This document shows positions 1-10,558 of a DNA stretch of 60,542 nucleotides, one piece after another. The notes below the pieces were generated by a model that saw nothing but the letters and a program-made list of their open reading frames with translations, had not been told where the DNA came from and made no database searches. Location: NCBI RefSeq assembly GCF_000517265.1, contig NZ_AYSJ01000002.1, forward strand, positions 776,118 to 836,659, read 5' to 3'. The stretch is from Photorhabdus khanii NC19 (GTDB lineage Bacteria; Pseudomonadota; Gammaproteobacteria; Enterobacterales; Enterobacteriaceae). A program made the translations under genes and the position numbers. Every line of letters begins with the position of its first letter. Position 1 is the first letter of the stretch.

Positions 1-392
1 ATTCGCAGATGTTGCCATAAATCACCCCCCTCTATTTTATCTTTATAAATCAGTCTATAAATTGTCTCATGATGCAAAGATATCCCTTTATGTTGCTTTA
101 AATAATCAGCCACCTGTTCAGGACTTAAGTCTTTCCAAATTAACCGTTTTATCCATTTTTTTACTTCCGGCGTTATTTTCACGGCTTTCTTAGCAAAATG
201 ACGACGAGCCAATACCTTCAAATGAGCCTGTTCAGGGCAGTATGTCTGGACTTCTTGATTTCTCTTCAATTCTCTGCTGATGGTCGACGGGCTTCGCTTA
301 AGTGACTCAGCAATGAAACGCTGTGAAAAACCCGCTTTTTTTAAACTGGAAATCTGATATCTTTCTGTCTCGGTCAGTTGTGTATAGGCCAT
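1..392 (-). CDS. IS30-family transposase, N-terminal part (truncated by window edge)
   Basis: Reading the minus strand from an ATG at 392-390 gives 130 codons without a stop. The protein opens with MAYTQLTETERYQISSLKKA, followed by a helix-turn-helix containing SPSTISRELKRN, then a conserved segment with ITPEVKKWI, LSPEQVADYL and HHETIYRLIYKDK. This is the DNA-binding N-terminus and the start of the catalytic region of IS30-family DDE transposases. The catalytic core and C-terminus are outside the window, so it cannot be said whether the gene is intact. No frameshift is visible in the part present. Confidence 0.85.
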   Translation of the reverse strand, partial: MAYTQLTETERYQISSLKKAGFSQRFIAESLKRSPSTISRELKRNQEVQTYCPEQAHLKVLARRHFAKKAVKITPEVKKWIKRLIWKDLSPEQVADYLKQHKGISLHHETIYRLIYKDKIEGGDLWQHLR

Positions 393-475
393 AGTGCATT
401 TTCCTGTGGCGGGAAAGGTGCCTACTATAGCAACTGACCGCCTTTCTGAAAAATTGCACTTATTAGTCGAATCCG
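1..475 (-). mobile_element. IS30-family insertion sequence, right part only (runs off the window start)
   Basis: The element holds the 5' part of a minus-strand IS30-type transposase and about 80 bp of non-coding end sequence. The outer boundary is placed near 475, just after a segment reading TTGCACTTATTAGTCGAATC on the plus strand, which looks like a terminal inverted repeat. The other end lies outside the window, so the repeat pair and target duplication cannot be confirmed. It ends only about 40 bp before tctD and may therefore have replaced that gene's native upstream region. Confidence 0.65.
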
Positions 476-512
476 CCTTTGTAATTATATTAATCGATTA
501 GATATTTAAAAT

Positions 513-1181
513 ATGCGCTTATTATTAGTGGAAGACCACCCTGAATTATTGCATTGGCTGCAAAAAGCACTGAGTAGTGCAGGGTTTGCTGTAGATGTTG
601 CCAGTGATGGCATCGTTGCCGATCAATTATTGCAGACAGAAAATTATGCATTGTTGATTCTGGATGTTTCTTTGCCAAGGTTGGATGGCCTTTCTCTGTT
701 AGTTCGTTTGCGTAAGCGGGGACAAAATCTGCCGGTATTATTATTGACGGCTAAGGCTGATGTTTCTGATCGGGTCAAAGGGCTTAATTCTGGCGCTGAT
801 GATTATTTGACTAAACCTTTTGATTTACAGGAATTAGAAGCGCGTATCCGGGCATTACTTCGGCGTAGTGCAAATATTTCTCAGGAGACTCCGACATTTG
901 GCTCCCTGGTTTATCAGGATGAAGGTTATTTTATTTTGGGCGATGAGCCACTGGCTTTGACACCGCGGGAACTCTCTGTTTTGACAACACTGTTCCATCG
1001 TCGGGGAAGGCCGGTTTCTAAACAACAGCTCTTTGAACAAGTATTTGCACTGTCAGATGAGGCGAATCCACAAAGTATTGAACTTTATGTACATCGGGTT
1101 CGGAAAAAACTATCAGGTAGCAGTGTAGGGATCAGTACATTACGGGGATTAGGTTATCGTCTGGAGTGCCAGAACGGATGA
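513..1181 (+). CDS. tctD: TctD-like response regulator (OmpR/PhoB family)
   Basis: The 222-residue protein is a two-domain response regulator. The receiver domain (about residues 1-118) has the acidic pair E7/D8, the phospho-acceptor D51 in LILDVSLP, T79 and K101. The C-terminal winged helix (about 125-220) has LALTPRELSVL and ESIELYVHR-like segments (QSIELYVHRVRKKL). Sequence and length resemble Salmonella TctD, which controls tricarboxylate transport. The ATG at 513 has no clear ribosome binding site. The gene overlaps the sensor kinase by ATGA, so the two are probably translationally coupled. The upstream region is short because an IS30-type element ends about 40 bp away. No tctCBA transporter is visible, so the target is uncertain. 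Confidence 0.85.
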   Translation: MRLLLVEDHPELLHWLQKALSSAGFAVDVASDGIVADQLLQTENYALLILDVSLPRLDGLSLLVRLRKRGQNLPVLLLTAKADVSDRVKGLNSGADDYLTKPFDLQELEARIRALLRRSANISQETPTFGSLVYQDEGYFILGDEPLALTPRELSVLTTLFHRRGRPVSKQQLFEQVFALSDEANPQSIELYVHRVRKKLSGSSVGISTLRGLGYRLECQNG

Positions 1182-2599
1182 AATTATTCAAAGTGCCGAA
1201 GTCACTGTTTCATCAGTTACTCTTGTTTTTTGGCGTTCCGCTGTTTTTGTTAGGCGGTCTATCTGTTTATACCCATTATTTCAGTGCAAAAAATGCGGCT
1301 ACATTGGCTTATGATCGTACTTTACTGGCATCAGCCCGAACCGTGGCAGAACGGTTGACAGTTAAGAATAAGCAGTTAATTGTTGATGTGCCTTATGTGG
1401 TTCTGGATAGTTTTGAGCGAAATATGAATGATCGGCTGTTCTATCAGGTGTTATCTCCTGAAGGGAAAACAATTTCTGGTTATGACGATTTGCCATTGAT
1501 ACCTGAATATACACCGCGTTCCAATTTATACACTGCGTTGGTCTATTTTTATGATGCGGAATATCATGGGCAGCCTATTCGGGTTGCTGCATTTTATCAG
1601 CCGATCAATGAAGGTGGAATGATGGGAATGGCGTTAATACTGGTTGCTGAAACAGTGGCTTCCCGTCATTACCTTGCGCAACAATTATTAATATCTTCTT
1701 TGCTGAGTCAGGGAGCCGTTGTCGGGCTGACGCTGATTCTGGCTTATTTTCTGTTGAAACAATTACTCAAACCACTACATAAACTTTCTGGTGTCATGGT
1801 TCGTCGCCCCGCTAATGATCTGACTCCGTTACCGGATATGTTGCCGTGGTCAGAACTTTCTCCGTTATTACATGCACTTAACCGCTATATAGAGCGGCTG
1901 AAACTGATGGTTAGCCGACAGAAAAGATTCAGTGCGGATGCTTCTCATCAACTCAGAACACCATTAACGGTATTGAAAACCCAGGTGGCGGTCGCACTTG
2001 CCAGCCAAGCTCCCGAACAATGGAAAGAGAGCTTGCGGGCTATTGATAGTACGTTGGAAAATACGATTTCTCTGACAGACCGTTTATTACAACTCTCTCG
2101 TTTAAAAGCGCATGAAAAGGAAGCGGTTCAAGATTATAAGCCGGTCAATTTAGTCGAATTGTTGCAACAGGCATGTTTTTCTCGTTTGCAACAGGCTGAA
2201 AGTAAATATATTGATTTGGGTTATGAAGGAGAAAATACTCAGTGGATAAAAGGCGAACCTGTATTACTGACAGAAATGTGCGCCAACTTATTAGACAATG
2301 CAATTAAATATACGCCGGAGGGCGGAATGGTGACTTCCAGAATTATTCTCAGCCCTTGTAAGACATATTGTTATTTGGAAGTGGATGACAGTGGGCCGGG
2401 GATTGCTGAAGAAGAAGTCAATTTGTCACTGATGGCTTTTAATCGTCTTGATAATGCTGCGGGGCATGAAGGGGCAGGGCTGGGATTAGCTCTGGTAAAA
2501 GACATTAGTCTTTATCATGGTACTCATCCACAATTACTGCCCAGTGAAACACTGGGCGGCTTATTAGTAAGAATTCCTTTCAGGCTTTCTGATGATTAG
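1178..2599 (+). CDS. tctE: TctE-like sensor histidine kinase
   Basis: The 473-residue membrane sensor kinase is read from the ATG overlapping the tctD stop (ATGA). A GTG 12 bases earlier is possible but less likely. Two hydrophobic segments near residues 10-30 and 170-195 flank a periplasmic sensor region. They are followed by a HAMP-like linker, an H box with the phospho-acceptor histidine in SADASHQLRTPLTVLK (H257), an N box (CANLLDNAIKYTP), and ATP-lid motifs DDSGPGIAEE and GAGLGLALVKD. In Salmonella TctE works with TctD in response to tricarboxylates. The 3' end overlaps the convergent transporter gene by about 20 bp. Confidence 0.85.
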   Translation: MKLFKVPKSLFHQLLLFFGVPLFLLGGLSVYTHYFSAKNAATLAYDRTLLASARTVAERLTVKNKQLIVDVPYVVLDSFERNMNDRLFYQVLSPEGKTISGYDDLPLIPEYTPRSNLYTALVYFYDAEYHGQPIRVAAFYQPINEGGMMGMALILVAETVASRHYLAQQLLISSLLSQGAVVGLTLILAYFLLKQLLKPLHKLSGVMVRRPANDLTPLPDMLPWSELSPLLHALNRYIERLKLMVSRQKRFSADASHQLRTPLTVLKTQVAVALASQAPEQWKESLRAIDSTLENTISLTDRLLQLSRLKAHEKEAVQDYKPVNLVELLQQACFSRLQQAESKYIDLGYEGENTQWIKGEPVLLTEMCANLLDNAIKYTPEGGMVTSRIILSPCKTYCYLEVDDSGPGIAEEEVNLSLMAFNRLDNAAGHEGAGLGLALVKDISLYHGTHPQLLPSETLGGLLVRIPFRLSDD

Positions 2600-3509
2600 T
2601 TTTCTGCGGTTTTTCTGTTTTACGGCCAAAAAGAGGAGCACGTAATTGTTGTGCCAGTACGACACCTAATAGTGTTATGCCGCCACCGATCAGATGGTAA
2701 CTGTGAATTTTTTCGTGCAGAACCAGAATAGCGATAATCGTTGTAAATATTGGCGTCAAATTCATAAATATGGCAGTAGTATTAGCACCAAGTTTTATGA
2801 CACCTTGTATCCATAAATAAGGGGCAAGGATAGAGGCGGGAATACCGGCGAATAAGACTAACGAGATATTGTTGGCATTCAATTGAACATCGTCGGTCAA
2901 CAAGAAATTTGGCAGTAATAACAGGACACCAAAAGTAATCTGCACATACAGGGATTGCCAGTTTGGCAATGGAATAGACCAGTGTTTGGTTAATACGCCA
3001 TAGAGTGCGTAGGAGGTGGAAGCAATCAACATCATTAATTCACCGCGGCCTAAACCGTGTTGCAACAATGACATGGGATCACCGGTACTGACTAACCAGA
3101 CTAAACCAAACAGCGATAGCACAGTACCAAGAGCAATACCAACAGTGGGGACAACACGTAAAACAAATATACTGATGACAACAGTCAAAAGAGGAATCAA
3201 TGAGCTAAAAATTCCCATAAATGTTGCACTGATACTGTGTGCAGCGTAATAGGCCAGGCTTTGGTAAAGTACCATACCAAGTGCACCAAGAATTAATAAC
3301 TTCCACCAATATTGACAGATTGTTTTCCATTGGCGAATAACAGGCAGCACAACAAAGGGAGTTAATGCGAGAAAGGCCAGGAACCAGCGATAAAAAGAGA
3401 TTGCAGCTGGATCAATTGCTGTAGCGGAGGCTTTACTCACCACGGCATTAATTGACCAAATCAGGACTGCCAGAAGCGGGAAAATCATATTCATATAGAT
3501 GAGTCGCAT
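2580..3509 (-). CDS. EamA/DMT-superfamily exporter
   Basis: The 309-residue, very hydrophobic protein is consistent with ten membrane helices in two EamA repeats (about residues 7-140 and 155-295). Segments such as FYRWFLAFLALTPF in repeat 1 and LNLTPIFTT-like (FMNLTPIFTTIIAILVL) in repeat 2 are typical of drug/metabolite transporters. The C-terminal tail is basic. It is divergent from the adjacent AraC-type regulator, with a palindrome between them, which resembles the E. coli nimT-nimR arrangement although NimT itself is an MFS protein. The substrate is unknown. M6 is an alternative start; neither start has a good ribosome binding site. Confidence 0.8.
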   Translation of the reverse strand: MRLIYMNMIFPLLAVLIWSINAVVSKASATAIDPAAISFYRWFLAFLALTPFVVLPVIRQWKTICQYWWKLLILGALGMVLYQSLAYYAAHSISATFMGIFSSLIPLLTVVISIFVLRVVPTVGIALGTVLSLFGLVWLVSTGDPMSLLQHGLGRGELMMLIASTSYALYGVLTKHWSIPLPNWQSLYVQITFGVLLLLPNFLLTDDVQLNANNISLVLFAGIPASILAPYLWIQGVIKLGANTTAIFMNLTPIFTTIIAILVLHEKIHSYHLIGGGITLLGVVLAQQLRAPLFGRKTEKPQKTNHQKA

Positions 3510-3540
3510 TGAGATAAAAATGAGTGTTTAGTCTAATGGT

Positions 3541-3572
3541 GTCTGATTTATTATATATAACGATAATCAGAC
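3541..3572. promoter_or_regulatory. Candidate operator palindrome between DMT exporter and AraC regulator
   Basis: GTCTGATT at 3541-3548 is perfectly inverted as AATCAGAC at 3565-3572. Between them lies an AT-rich spacer containing the self-complementary TTATATATAA. It lies 25 bp before the AraC-family ATG and 32 bp before the transporter start, where a local regulator would be expected to bind. The role is inferred from position and symmetry. Confidence 0.55.
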
Positions 3573-3596
3573 AATGGATAAGGCAATTGAGACAAT

Positions 3597-4370
3597 ATGG
3601 CAGAAAAACTTCATATCCCTGTAAAGTATATGGATATTCCGGCGAGTATTTCTTTTCGTAGCGAATTATTCAGTGCGGACACCGAGTGTTTACGTCATAC
3701 CCATCCATTCGGGCAACTTATTTATGTCGTCTGTGGTGTAATGGCAATGAATGCTGGGGGACAACATTTCTTAGCGCCGACGCAATTCTGTGTCTGGATA
3801 CCGGAAGGAATAGAGCATTCGGGATATAGTAGAAAATCCATGAGATTCAGGGCAATAGATATCTCTCCTGAGTGGGGGAAATTATTGCCGGATGCTCCTT
3901 GTATTATTCGTCTTAGCTCAATATTCAATACGATTATGGCTGATTGTTTTGAACGTAAATTAAAAATACCGGAAACAGAACAGGATTTACGGCTGGCTCA
4001 AGTGCTGATTGATCAACTCATTCAGTCTCCTGTTCAGCATACCTATCTGCCTTTATCTAAAGATAAACTTTTAGCACCGATATTACAGGAACTTGAACGC
4101 AATCCGGCTGATAATACGTCATTGGCACAATGGGCAAAACAGCGTTATACCTCAGAACGTACTTTGTCACGGCGTTGCCGGCAAGAATTAGGCATATCAT
4201 TTAGTGAGTGGCGGCAACGGCTGCGGTTTATCCATGCTATTTCTTTGCTGGAACAAGGGAAAACCGTTAATGAAGTCGCGTTTGATGTAGGTTACAGCTC
4301 ATCTTCTGCTTTTATTGCGATGTTTCAGCAACTGGCGGGTACGACACCGGAGCGTTTCAGAAAAGGCTAA
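3597..4370 (+). CDS. AraC-family transcriptional regulator with cupin-type sensor domain
   Basis: The 257-residue protein has an N-terminal cupin-like domain (about 20-120, with [14 protein letters not shown] and a downstream WIPEGIEHS) and a C-terminal double helix-turn-helix (about 165-255). The HTH part includes [18 protein letters not shown] and the family signature [18 protein letters not shown], then [10 protein letters not shown]. Architecture and length resemble NimR (YeaM). It probably controls the divergent exporter through the palindrome in the 87-bp gap. Its effector is unknown. The direction of regulation cannot be read from the sequence. Confidence 0.85.
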   Translation: MAEKLHIPVKYMDIPASISFRSELFSADTECLRHTHPFGQLIYVVCGVMAMNAGGQHFLAPTQFCVWIPEGIEHSGYSRKSMRFRAIDISPEWGKLLPDAPCIIRLSSIFNTIMADCFERKLKIPETEQDLRLAQVLIDQLIQSPVQHTYLPLSKDKLLAPILQELERNPADNTSLAQWAKQRYTSERTLSRRCRQELGISFSEWRQRLRFIHAISLLEQGKTVNEVAFDVGYSSSSAFIAMFQQLAGTTPERFRKG

Positions 4371-4459
4371 CAATAAAAGAAACCGTCGTGATGGGTTTTA
4401 TTACGATTAAATGGCAAAATAGCCGGCTACGTCCGTTTTATGCCACAGGATGGAATGAA

Positions 4460-5587
4460 GTGAAGATTCTGGTTGATGAAAATATGCCTTATGCTGAACA
4501 ACTGTTTCAGCAATTAGGGGATGTACACGCTATTTCTGGGCGCCCGGTGCCGGAAGGAGCACTGGATGACGCGGATGCGTTTATGGTTCGCTCGGTGACT
4601 CAAGTTAATGAAGAATTGCTGAAAGGCAGCACGGTAAAATTTATCGGTACGGCAACCGCGGGTACGGACCATGTGGATCAACAGTGGTTATCTCAGGCGG
4701 GAATCGGGTTTTCTGCTGCGCCGGGATGCAATGCCATTGCTGTGGTTGAATATGTTTTCTCCGCATTAATGTTACTGGCTGAACGTGACAATTTTGAACT
4801 CAAAGATAAAGTTGTGGGGATCATTGGTGTCGGTAATGTCGGTGGCCGGCTGGCAGAGCGGTTATCTACCCTTGGTATACGGACACTCTTATGTGATCCG
4901 CCAAGAGCTGAAAGAGGTGATGCCGGTGAATTTTGGCCATTGGAGAAACTGGTCAAAGAGGCGGATATTCTGACATTCCATACGCCACTGAGTAAATCAG
5001 GCCCATATAAAACACTTCATCTGGCGGGTACTGAATTATTGTCGGCTTTGCCGGATAACCGCATATTGATTAACGCCAGCCGGGGTGAAGTTGTTGATAA
5101 TCAGGCCCTGCTTGCCGAGTTGACGCGTGGTAAAAAACTCAGTGTTGTGCTGGATGTTTGGGAACCAGAACCTGATTTATCCCTGCCATTGCTGGAATTA
5201 GTCGATATAGGTACTCCGCATATCGCGGGTTATACCCTCGAAGGTAAGGCACGCGGCACTACACAGGTATTTGAGGCTTATTGTGGATTCCTTGATCAAC
5301 CCCGTAAAGTTGCCTTATCTGAGCTGTTGCCTGAGCCTGATTTCAGCCGGGTCACTCTGCATGGAAATGTGACTCAAAGCACATTAAAGCGATTGATACA
5401 TTTAGTGTATGATGTGCGCCGCGATGATACCCCGTTACGGCAGGTTGCCGGTCAGAAAGGGCAATTCGATCTTCTGCGCAAAAACTATCTGGAACGTCGG
5501 GAATGGTCATCCCTAACTGTATGTTGTGATAACAGAGAGAGTGCTGAGTTGTTAGCCGCTCTTGGTTTCAGTACAGAACTGATTTAA
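4460..5587 (+). CDS. pdxB: Erythronate-4-phosphate dehydrogenase
   Basis: PdxB oxidises 4-phosphoerythronate in the pyridoxal-phosphate biosynthesis pathway. The 375-residue reading from the GTG at 4460 starts [20 protein letters not shown], matching the family N-terminus and its usual length of about 378. The in-frame ATG at 4388 would add 24 unrelated residues. The NAD-binding Rossmann motif [16 protein letters not shown] lies near residue 120. It is followed by the 2-hydroxyacid dehydrogenase signatures [14 protein letters not shown] and DVWEPEP, with the catalytic histidine in [18 protein letters not shown]-terminal PdxB dimerisation domain follows. It is first gene of the conserved pdxB-usg-truA block. 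Confidence 0.95.
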   Translation: MKILVDENMPYAEQLFQQLGDVHAISGRPVPEGALDDADAFMVRSVTQVNEELLKGSTVKFIGTATAGTDHVDQQWLSQAGIGFSAAPGCNAIAVVEYVFSALMLLAERDNFELKDKVVGIIGVGNVGGRLAERLSTLGIRTLLCDPPRAERGDAGEFWPLEKLVKEADILTFHTPLSKSGPYKTLHLAGTELLSALPDNRILINASRGEVVDNQALLAELTRGKKLSVVLDVWEPEPDLSLPLLELVDIGTPHIAGYTLEGKARGTTQVFEAYCGFLDQPRKVALSELLPEPDFSRVTLHGNVTQSTLKRLIHLVYDVRRDDTPLRQVAGQKGQFDLLRKNYLERREWSSLTVCCDNRESAELLAALGFSTELI

Positions 5588-5639
5588 TTCGTGCAGAAAT
5601 ATGCCTGCATATCAGAAAGATAAGGTGGAGAAAACCAAC

Positions 5640-6650
5640 ATGTCGGAAGGATGGAATATTGCCCTGTTGGGTGCGACAGGCGCGGTAGGTGAAGCGATAC
5701 TGGCGTTATTACAGGAGCGTCAGTTTCCCGTTGGTGAACTGTATCCTCTTGCCAGTGAACATAGTGCCGGTGAAAACCTGCGTTTTAATGGTAAAAGTTT
5801 AATTGTCCGTGATGTTGCTGATTTTGACTGGTCACAGGTGCAACTCGCTTTTTTTGTGGCCGGAACAGAAGCTACGGCACAGTATGCTGAACAAGCGGCA
5901 GAAGCAGGTTGTCTGGTGCTCGATAGCAGCGGATTATTTGCTATGGAGCCGGATGTTCCCCTGGTTGTCCCGGGTGTGAATCCTCATGCGTTGGCGGATT
6001 ATCGTAACCGTAATATTGTCGCCTTGGCAGATTGCATGACCAGTCAGGTGCTGACAGCAATTAAACCGTTGGTTGACGCCGCAGGAATTGCACGCTTACA
6101 TTTGACTAATTTGCTCTCTGCCTCCATTCACGGCAAAGCGGCGGTTGATGAATTAGCCGGTCAGAGCGCTCGTTTACTTAACGGTATCCCACCCGAGCCA
6201 GGTCGTTTTAGCAAGCAATTGGCATTTAATCTTTTACCGTTGCTGGCAGATGCCGAAGGCTCGGTGCGTGAAGAGCGCTGTCTTGTGGATCAGATACGCA
6301 AAATTTTACAGGATGAGGGGCTGCCGATTTCAGTCAGTTGCGTTCAGTCTTCGGTTTTTTATGGTAATGCTCAGGTAGTCCATTTGGAAACATTGCGCCC
6401 GGTTGGTGTGGAAGAAGCCCGTGAAGAGTTAGAGCGGATGGTTGATATTCATGTTTCTGATGAAGGCGATTATCCGACTCCGGTGACAGACGCATCTGGT
6501 AATGATTTGTTGAGTATTGGCTGTCTGCGTAATGATTATGGTATGCCGGAAGTATTACAATTCTGGTCTGTAGCCGACAATATTCGGTTTGGTGGTGCGC
6601 TGATGGCGGTTGAGACTGCGGAAAAACTGATTCAGGAGCAATTTTACTGA
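5640..6650 (+). CDS. usg: USG-1 protein, aspartate-semialdehyde dehydrogenase homologue
   Basis: The 336-residue protein belongs to the aspartate-semialdehyde dehydrogenase superfamily but is the enterobacterial USG-1 paralogue found between pdxB and truA, about 337 residues in E. coli. The ATG at 5640 is preceded by AAGGTGGAG, a strong ribosome binding site; an ATG at 5601 in the same frame lacks one. A nucleotide-binding motif, [17 protein letters not shown], is near the N-terminus, and a cysteine occurs in [11 protein letters not shown] where the dehydrogenase nucleophile would lie. The canonical active-site neighbourhood is otherwise altered and the enzymatic role is not established. The stop overlaps the truA ATG. 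Confidence 0.9.
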   Translation: MSEGWNIALLGATGAVGEAILALLQERQFPVGELYPLASEHSAGENLRFNGKSLIVRDVADFDWSQVQLAFFVAGTEATAQYAEQAAEAGCLVLDSSGLFAMEPDVPLVVPGVNPHALADYRNRNIVALADCMTSQVLTAIKPLVDAAGIARLHLTNLLSASIHGKAAVDELAGQSARLLNGIPPEPGRFSKQLAFNLLPLLADAEGSVREERCLVDQIRKILQDEGLPISVSCVQSSVFYGNAQVVHLETLRPVGVEEAREELERMVDIHVSDEGDYPTPVTDASGNDLLSIGCLRNDYGMPEVLQFWSVADNIRFGGALMAVETAEKLIQEQFY

Positions 6651-7486
6651 TGTTTGGTACAGAACAAACAGCATCTGTGCCAGGTTCAAAAATGAAAATT
6701 GCATTGGGCATTGAGTACGATGGCAGCCGGTATTATGGTTGGCAGCGCCAGCAGGAAGTGAAAAGTGTTCAGGGGTGTCTTGAGGAAGCGTTATCAAAAG
6801 TCGCTAATGAACCCATATCGGTATTTTGTGCCGGCCGGACCGATGCTGGAGTACATGCAACAGGGCAAGTCGTTCATTTTGAAACGTCTGTGCAGCGCAA
6901 GGATGCGGCGTGGACAATGGGAGTGAACGCACATTTACCACCGGATATTGCTGTTCGTTGGGTAAAAACCGTGAATGAGGATTTCCATGCCCGTTTCAGC
7001 GCGACTGCCCGGCGGTATCGTTATATTATTTTTAATCATCGTTATCGTCCGGCAGTACTGGCCTGTGGCGTGACACATTTTCATTATCCATTGGATGAAA
7101 AGCGGATGCATCAGGCCGCGCAGTGTTTGTTGGGGGAAAATGATTTTACCTCTTTCCGTGCGGTTCAATGCCAATCCAAAACACCCTGGCGTAATGTGAT
7201 GCATATTAATGTCAACCGTTACGGGTATTACGTCGTAATAGATATTAAAGCCAACGCTTTTGTGCATCATATGGTGCGTAATATTGTCGGTAGCCTGATG
7301 GAAATTGGTTGTGGGAATCAGGATATTAACTGGATGGCTCAATTGCTTGCGGTAAAAGACCGGACAAAAGCCGCTGCGACGGCCAAAGCGGCAGGATTAT
7401 ATCTGGTTGCCGTTGATTATCCAGCGCAGTTTGGTTTGCCGGGATCGGTTATGGGGCCTCTGTTTCTGGCAGATGATCTGATTTAA
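6650..7486 (+). CDS. truA: tRNA pseudouridine(38-40) synthase
   Basis: TruA isomerises uridines 38-40 in the tRNA anticodon arm. The 278-residue protein carries the catalytic aspartate D65 in [19 protein letters not shown], the RYRYIIFN segment and the C-terminal [17 protein letters not shown] characteristic of TruA. It starts at the ATG overlapping the usg stop (TGATG). A shorter start at 6692 ([11 protein letters not shown]) is possible, but E. coli TruA also has a short N-terminal extension and a length near 270. It is translationally coupled to usg. Confidence 0.95.
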   Translation: MFGTEQTASVPGSKMKIALGIEYDGSRYYGWQRQQEVKSVQGCLEEALSKVANEPISVFCAGRTDAGVHATGQVVHFETSVQRKDAAWTMGVNAHLPPDIAVRWVKTVNEDFHARFSATARRYRYIIFNHRYRPAVLACGVTHFHYPLDEKRMHQAAQCLLGENDFTSFRAVQCQSKTPWRNVMHINVNRYGYYVVIDIKANAFVHHMVRNIVGSLMEIGCGNQDINWMAQLLAVKDRTKAAATAKAAGLYLVAVDYPAQFGLPGSVMGPLFLADDLI

Positions 7487-7531
7487 CATTTTGGTTGCCG
7501 ACAAGGATGTTTTGGTATAACGGGGAATATT

Positions 7532-8221
7532 ATGGAATTTCTGACTCATTTCGTTGATTTTACTAAATTTATTATTGATTTTATTCTCCATATTGACATG
7601 CACTTAGCGGAACTTGTCGCACAATATGGTCATTGGATATATGGCATTCTGTTCCTGATTCTGTTTTGTGAAACAGGGTTGGTGGTGACTCCATTTCTGC
7701 CGGGAGATTCGCTTTTATTTGTTGCGGGTGCTTTAGCGGCGTTGGATTCCAATGATCTGAATGTGCATATCATGGTGATATTGATGATTATTGCGGCTAT
7801 TATTGGCGATGCGGTGAACTATGCTATTGGCCGTGTCTTTGGCGAAAGATTATTTACCAATCCGGATTCGAAAATTTTCCGCCGGAGTTATCTGGATAAA
7901 ACACATGAGTTTTATGAAAAACATGGTGGGAAAGCCATTATTTTAGCGCGATTTGTACCCATTATCAGAACATTTGCACCATTCGTTGCAGGCATGGGGA
8001 AAATGTCTTATCGTCATTTTGCTGCTTATAACGTGATTGGCGCACTGGTTTGGGTACTGTTATTCACCTATGCTGGTTATATATTCGGTGATATGTCAAT
8101 GGTACAACAGAATTTGAAACTGTTGATTGTTGCTATCATCTTTATCTCAATCCTGCCTGGAGTGATTGAAATCTGGCGTCACCGCCGTGCGGCGATGAAA
8201 CAGAAAACCAATAACCCGTAA
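7532..8221 (+). CDS. dedA: DedA-family inner-membrane protein
   Basis: The 229-residue integral membrane protein has the SNARE-associated/DedA domain. Diagnostic segments are [19 protein letters not shown], the [10 protein letters not shown] motif, and the conserved charged stretch [20 protein letters not shown] with membrane-embedded arginines, followed by [20 protein letters not shown]. DedA proteins are linked to membrane homeostasis, and some members act as undecaprenyl-phosphate or lipid transporters. Which activity applies to DedA itself is not settled. The gene sits between truA and accD as in E. coli. The ATG at 7532 follows a GGGGAAT-like ribosome binding site. Confidence 0.93.
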   Translation: MEFLTHFVDFTKFIIDFILHIDMHLAELVAQYGHWIYGILFLILFCETGLVVTPFLPGDSLLFVAGALAALDSNDLNVHIMVILMIIAAIIGDAVNYAIGRVFGERLFTNPDSKIFRRSYLDKTHEFYEKHGGKAIILARFVPIIRTFAPFVAGMGKMSYRHFAAYNVIGALVWVLLFTYAGYIFGDMSMVQQNLKLLIVAIIFISILPGVIEIWRHRRAAMKQKTNNP

Positions 8222-8322
8222 CAGGTTTGAGCAGTTTTTTATCCACACTGTAATAGCATTGTGGTTTAATGGCACACATAACAAAACTGGCATAAGCCAG
8301 ATTCAGACGGAAAGATCATTCA

Positions 8323-9267
8323 ATGAGCTGGATTGAAAAAATTCTTAATAAAAGCAACATTACCCAAACTCGTAAGGCGAATATCCCTGAAGGGGTTTGG
8401 ACTAAATGTGATAGTTGCAGTCAGGTGCTCTACCGTGCTGAGTTAGAGCGCAATCTTGAGGTTTGCCCTAAATGTGATCATCACATGCGTATTTCAGCGC
8501 GTACCCGGTTGGAGACTCTTCTTGATGAAGGGACAAAAACTGAATTAGGGGCGGAATTAGAGCCAAAAGATATTCTGAAATTCCGCGATTCTAAAAAGTA
8601 TAAAGACCGTATATCGGCAGCACAAAAGCAAACTGAAGAGAAAGACGCACTGATCGTGATGAAAGGCACGTTGAGTGGTATGCCGGTTGTTGTTGCTGCT
8701 TTTGAATTTGCGTTTATGGGTGGTTCAATGGCTTCTGTTGTTGGTGCCCGTTTTGTTCGTGCGGTGGAACAGGCACTGGAAGACAATTGCCCTCTGATCT
8801 GTTTTTCTTCCAGTGGTGGTGCCCGTATGCAAGAAGCGCTGATGTCACTGATGCAGATGGCGAAAACCAGTGCTGCTTTGGCAAAAATGCAGGAGCGTGG
8901 TTTGCCTTACATCTCTGTGATGACTGATCCGACAATGGGCGGTGTTTCAGCGAGTCTGGCAATGTTGGGTGATATCAATATTGCTGAACCGAAGGCATTG
9001 ATTGGCTTTGCCGGGCCACGTGTTATTGAGCAGACAGTACGTGAGAAATTGCCGCCAGGTTTCCAGCGCAGTGAGTTTTTGTTGGAAAAGGGGGCGATTG
9101 ACATGATTGTTCGTCGTCCTGAAATACGAGACACACTTGCCAGTTTGCTTGCTAAACTGACTCATCAGCCGCAACCCGGTACTAAACCCATTGTTGCTGA
9201 ATTTGTGGCAGAACCCGCTGATGTTGATGCGAATATTCAAATAAGTACTAATAAAGAAGATGTCTGA
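8323..9267 (+). CDS. accD: Acetyl-CoA carboxylase carboxyltransferase beta subunit
   Basis: AccD pairs with AccA to transfer the carboxyl group from biotin to acetyl-CoA, giving malonyl-CoA for fatty-acid synthesis. The 314-residue protein has the N-terminal four-cysteine zinc ribbon (C29, C32, C48, C51, in KCDSCSQV and CPKCDHH) and a crotonase-fold carboxyltransferase domain with [20 protein letters not shown] and [15 protein letters not shown]. It is slightly longer than the E. coli protein (304) through its C-terminal tail. It overlaps folC by 8 bp. Confidence 0.96.
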   Translation: MSWIEKILNKSNITQTRKANIPEGVWTKCDSCSQVLYRAELERNLEVCPKCDHHMRISARTRLETLLDEGTKTELGAELEPKDILKFRDSKKYKDRISAAQKQTEEKDALIVMKGTLSGMPVVVAAFEFAFMGGSMASVVGARFVRAVEQALEDNCPLICFSSSGGARMQEALMSLMQMAKTSAALAKMQERGLPYISVMTDPTMGGVSASLAMLGDINIAEPKALIGFAGPRVIEQTVREKLPPGFQRSEFLLEKGAIDMIVRRPEIRDTLASLLAKLTHQPQPGTKPIVAEFVAEPADVDANIQISTNKEDV

Positions 9268-10558
9268 CACTTTGCAAATTCCTCAAGCCACGTCGTCACT
9301 GACGACGTGGCTTTCCTATCTTGAAAAACTGCATACTAAAGCCATTGATATGGGGCTTGAACGTGTGGGTAAACTTGCCCGAACCTTGGAATTGGTTAAT
9401 CCCGCGCCTAAGGTGATAACCGTATCCGGTACTAATGGTAAAGGTACCACTTGTTGCACTATCGAAGCTGTTCTGTTGGCGGCTGGGTTGAGAGTGGGCG
9501 TTTACAGCTCACCGCATCTTGTACGTTATACCGAAAGAGTCCGTATTCAGGGTAAAGAGTTACCTGAACAGGCGTTCTGTCGTGTATTTGCGGATATTGA
9601 ATCCCGTCGTGGTGATATTTCACTGACTCATTTTGAATATGGCACATTAGCGGCTCTGCAACTGTTTAAAGAAGCTTGTCTGGATGTCGTCATCTTAGAA
9701 GTCGGCTTAGGTGGACGGCTGGATGCGACTAATATTGTGGATGCCGATATTGCAGCCGTTACCAGTATTGCACTCGATCATATTGATTGGTTGGGGGCTG
9801 ATCGCGAACATATTGGTCGTGAGAAAGCGGGTATTTTCCGCAAAGATCGTTTTGCCGTAGTTGGTGAGCCGGATATGCCATCTTCTATTGCAGAAGTCGC
9901 CGATGAATTGGGGGCCAAGTTGTTCCGCTGTGGTATTGACTGGCGATTTTCTCAACAGGAGAAAGATTGGCACTGGCAATCTGATGATAGGCTATTTAGT
10001 AATCTGCCTTTGCCAAATGTTCCTTTGATGAATGCTGCAACCGCAATGGGTGTTATTTGTTGCCTGTTACGACAAGGGGATAAAGTCAGTCAGGCTATTA
10101 ATGAAAATGCCATCCATCAGGGGTTGCAAAATGCGCAGTTGCCTGGGCGTTTCCAAATAGTTCATGAAAAGCCGTTGTTAATTCTGGATGTGGCGCATAA
10201 CCCACACGCAGCCGCTTATCTGGTGCAGAAATTAGCCCTGTTGCCCCGTCAACCGGGCAGCAAAATTCTGGGTGTAGTGGGTATGCTTGGTGATAAAGAT
10301 ATTGCCGGCACACTGGCTTGCCTGTCACAGCAAATTAATGAGTGGTATTGTGCTCCGTTGACTGAACCGCGTGGCGCAGATGCACAGGCACTGGCTCAAC
10401 ATCTTGAACAACCACGGGTATTTACTGATGTGGAAAATGCCTGGTATCAGGCAATGGCAGACGCTGATGAACAGGATATTGTTGTCGTTTGTGGTTCATT
10501 CCACACAGTAGCGTATGTCATGGAGGCTCTGGACAGGGAGAAGCGAAGTGGCAAGTAA
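9260..10558 (+). CDS. folC: Bifunctional dihydrofolate synthase/folylpolyglutamate synthase
   Basis: FolC adds glutamate to dihydropteroate and then extends the polyglutamate tail of folates, using ATP. The 432-residue Mur-ligase-fold protein has the P-loop [12 protein letters not shown] (G57-T63 region), the loop [13 protein letters not shown], the magnesium-site region [11 protein letters not shown], and the C-terminal DVAHNPHAA. Length matches E. coli FolC (about 422). The start overlaps accD by 8 bp and the 3' end overlaps dedD by 11 bp, indicating tight coupling in the accD-folC-dedD run. Confidence 0.95.
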   Translation: MSDTLQIPQATSSLTTWLSYLEKLHTKAIDMGLERVGKLARTLELVNPAPKVITVSGTNGKGTTCCTIEAVLLAAGLRVGVYSSPHLVRYTERVRIQGKELPEQAFCRVFADIESRRGDISLTHFEYGTLAALQLFKEACLDVVILEVGLGGRLDATNIVDADIAAVTSIALDHIDWLGADREHIGREKAGIFRKDRFAVVGEPDMPSSIAEVADELGAKLFRCGIDWRFSQQEKDWHWQSDDRLFSNLPLPNVPLMNAATAMGVICCLLRQGDKVSQAINENAIHQGLQNAQLPGRFQIVHEKPLLILDVAHNPHAAAYLVQKLALLPRQPGSKILGVVGMLGDKDIAGTLACLSQQINEWYCAPLTEPRGADAQALAQHLEQPRVFTDVENAWYQAMADADEQDIVVVCGSFHTVAYVMEALDREKRSGK

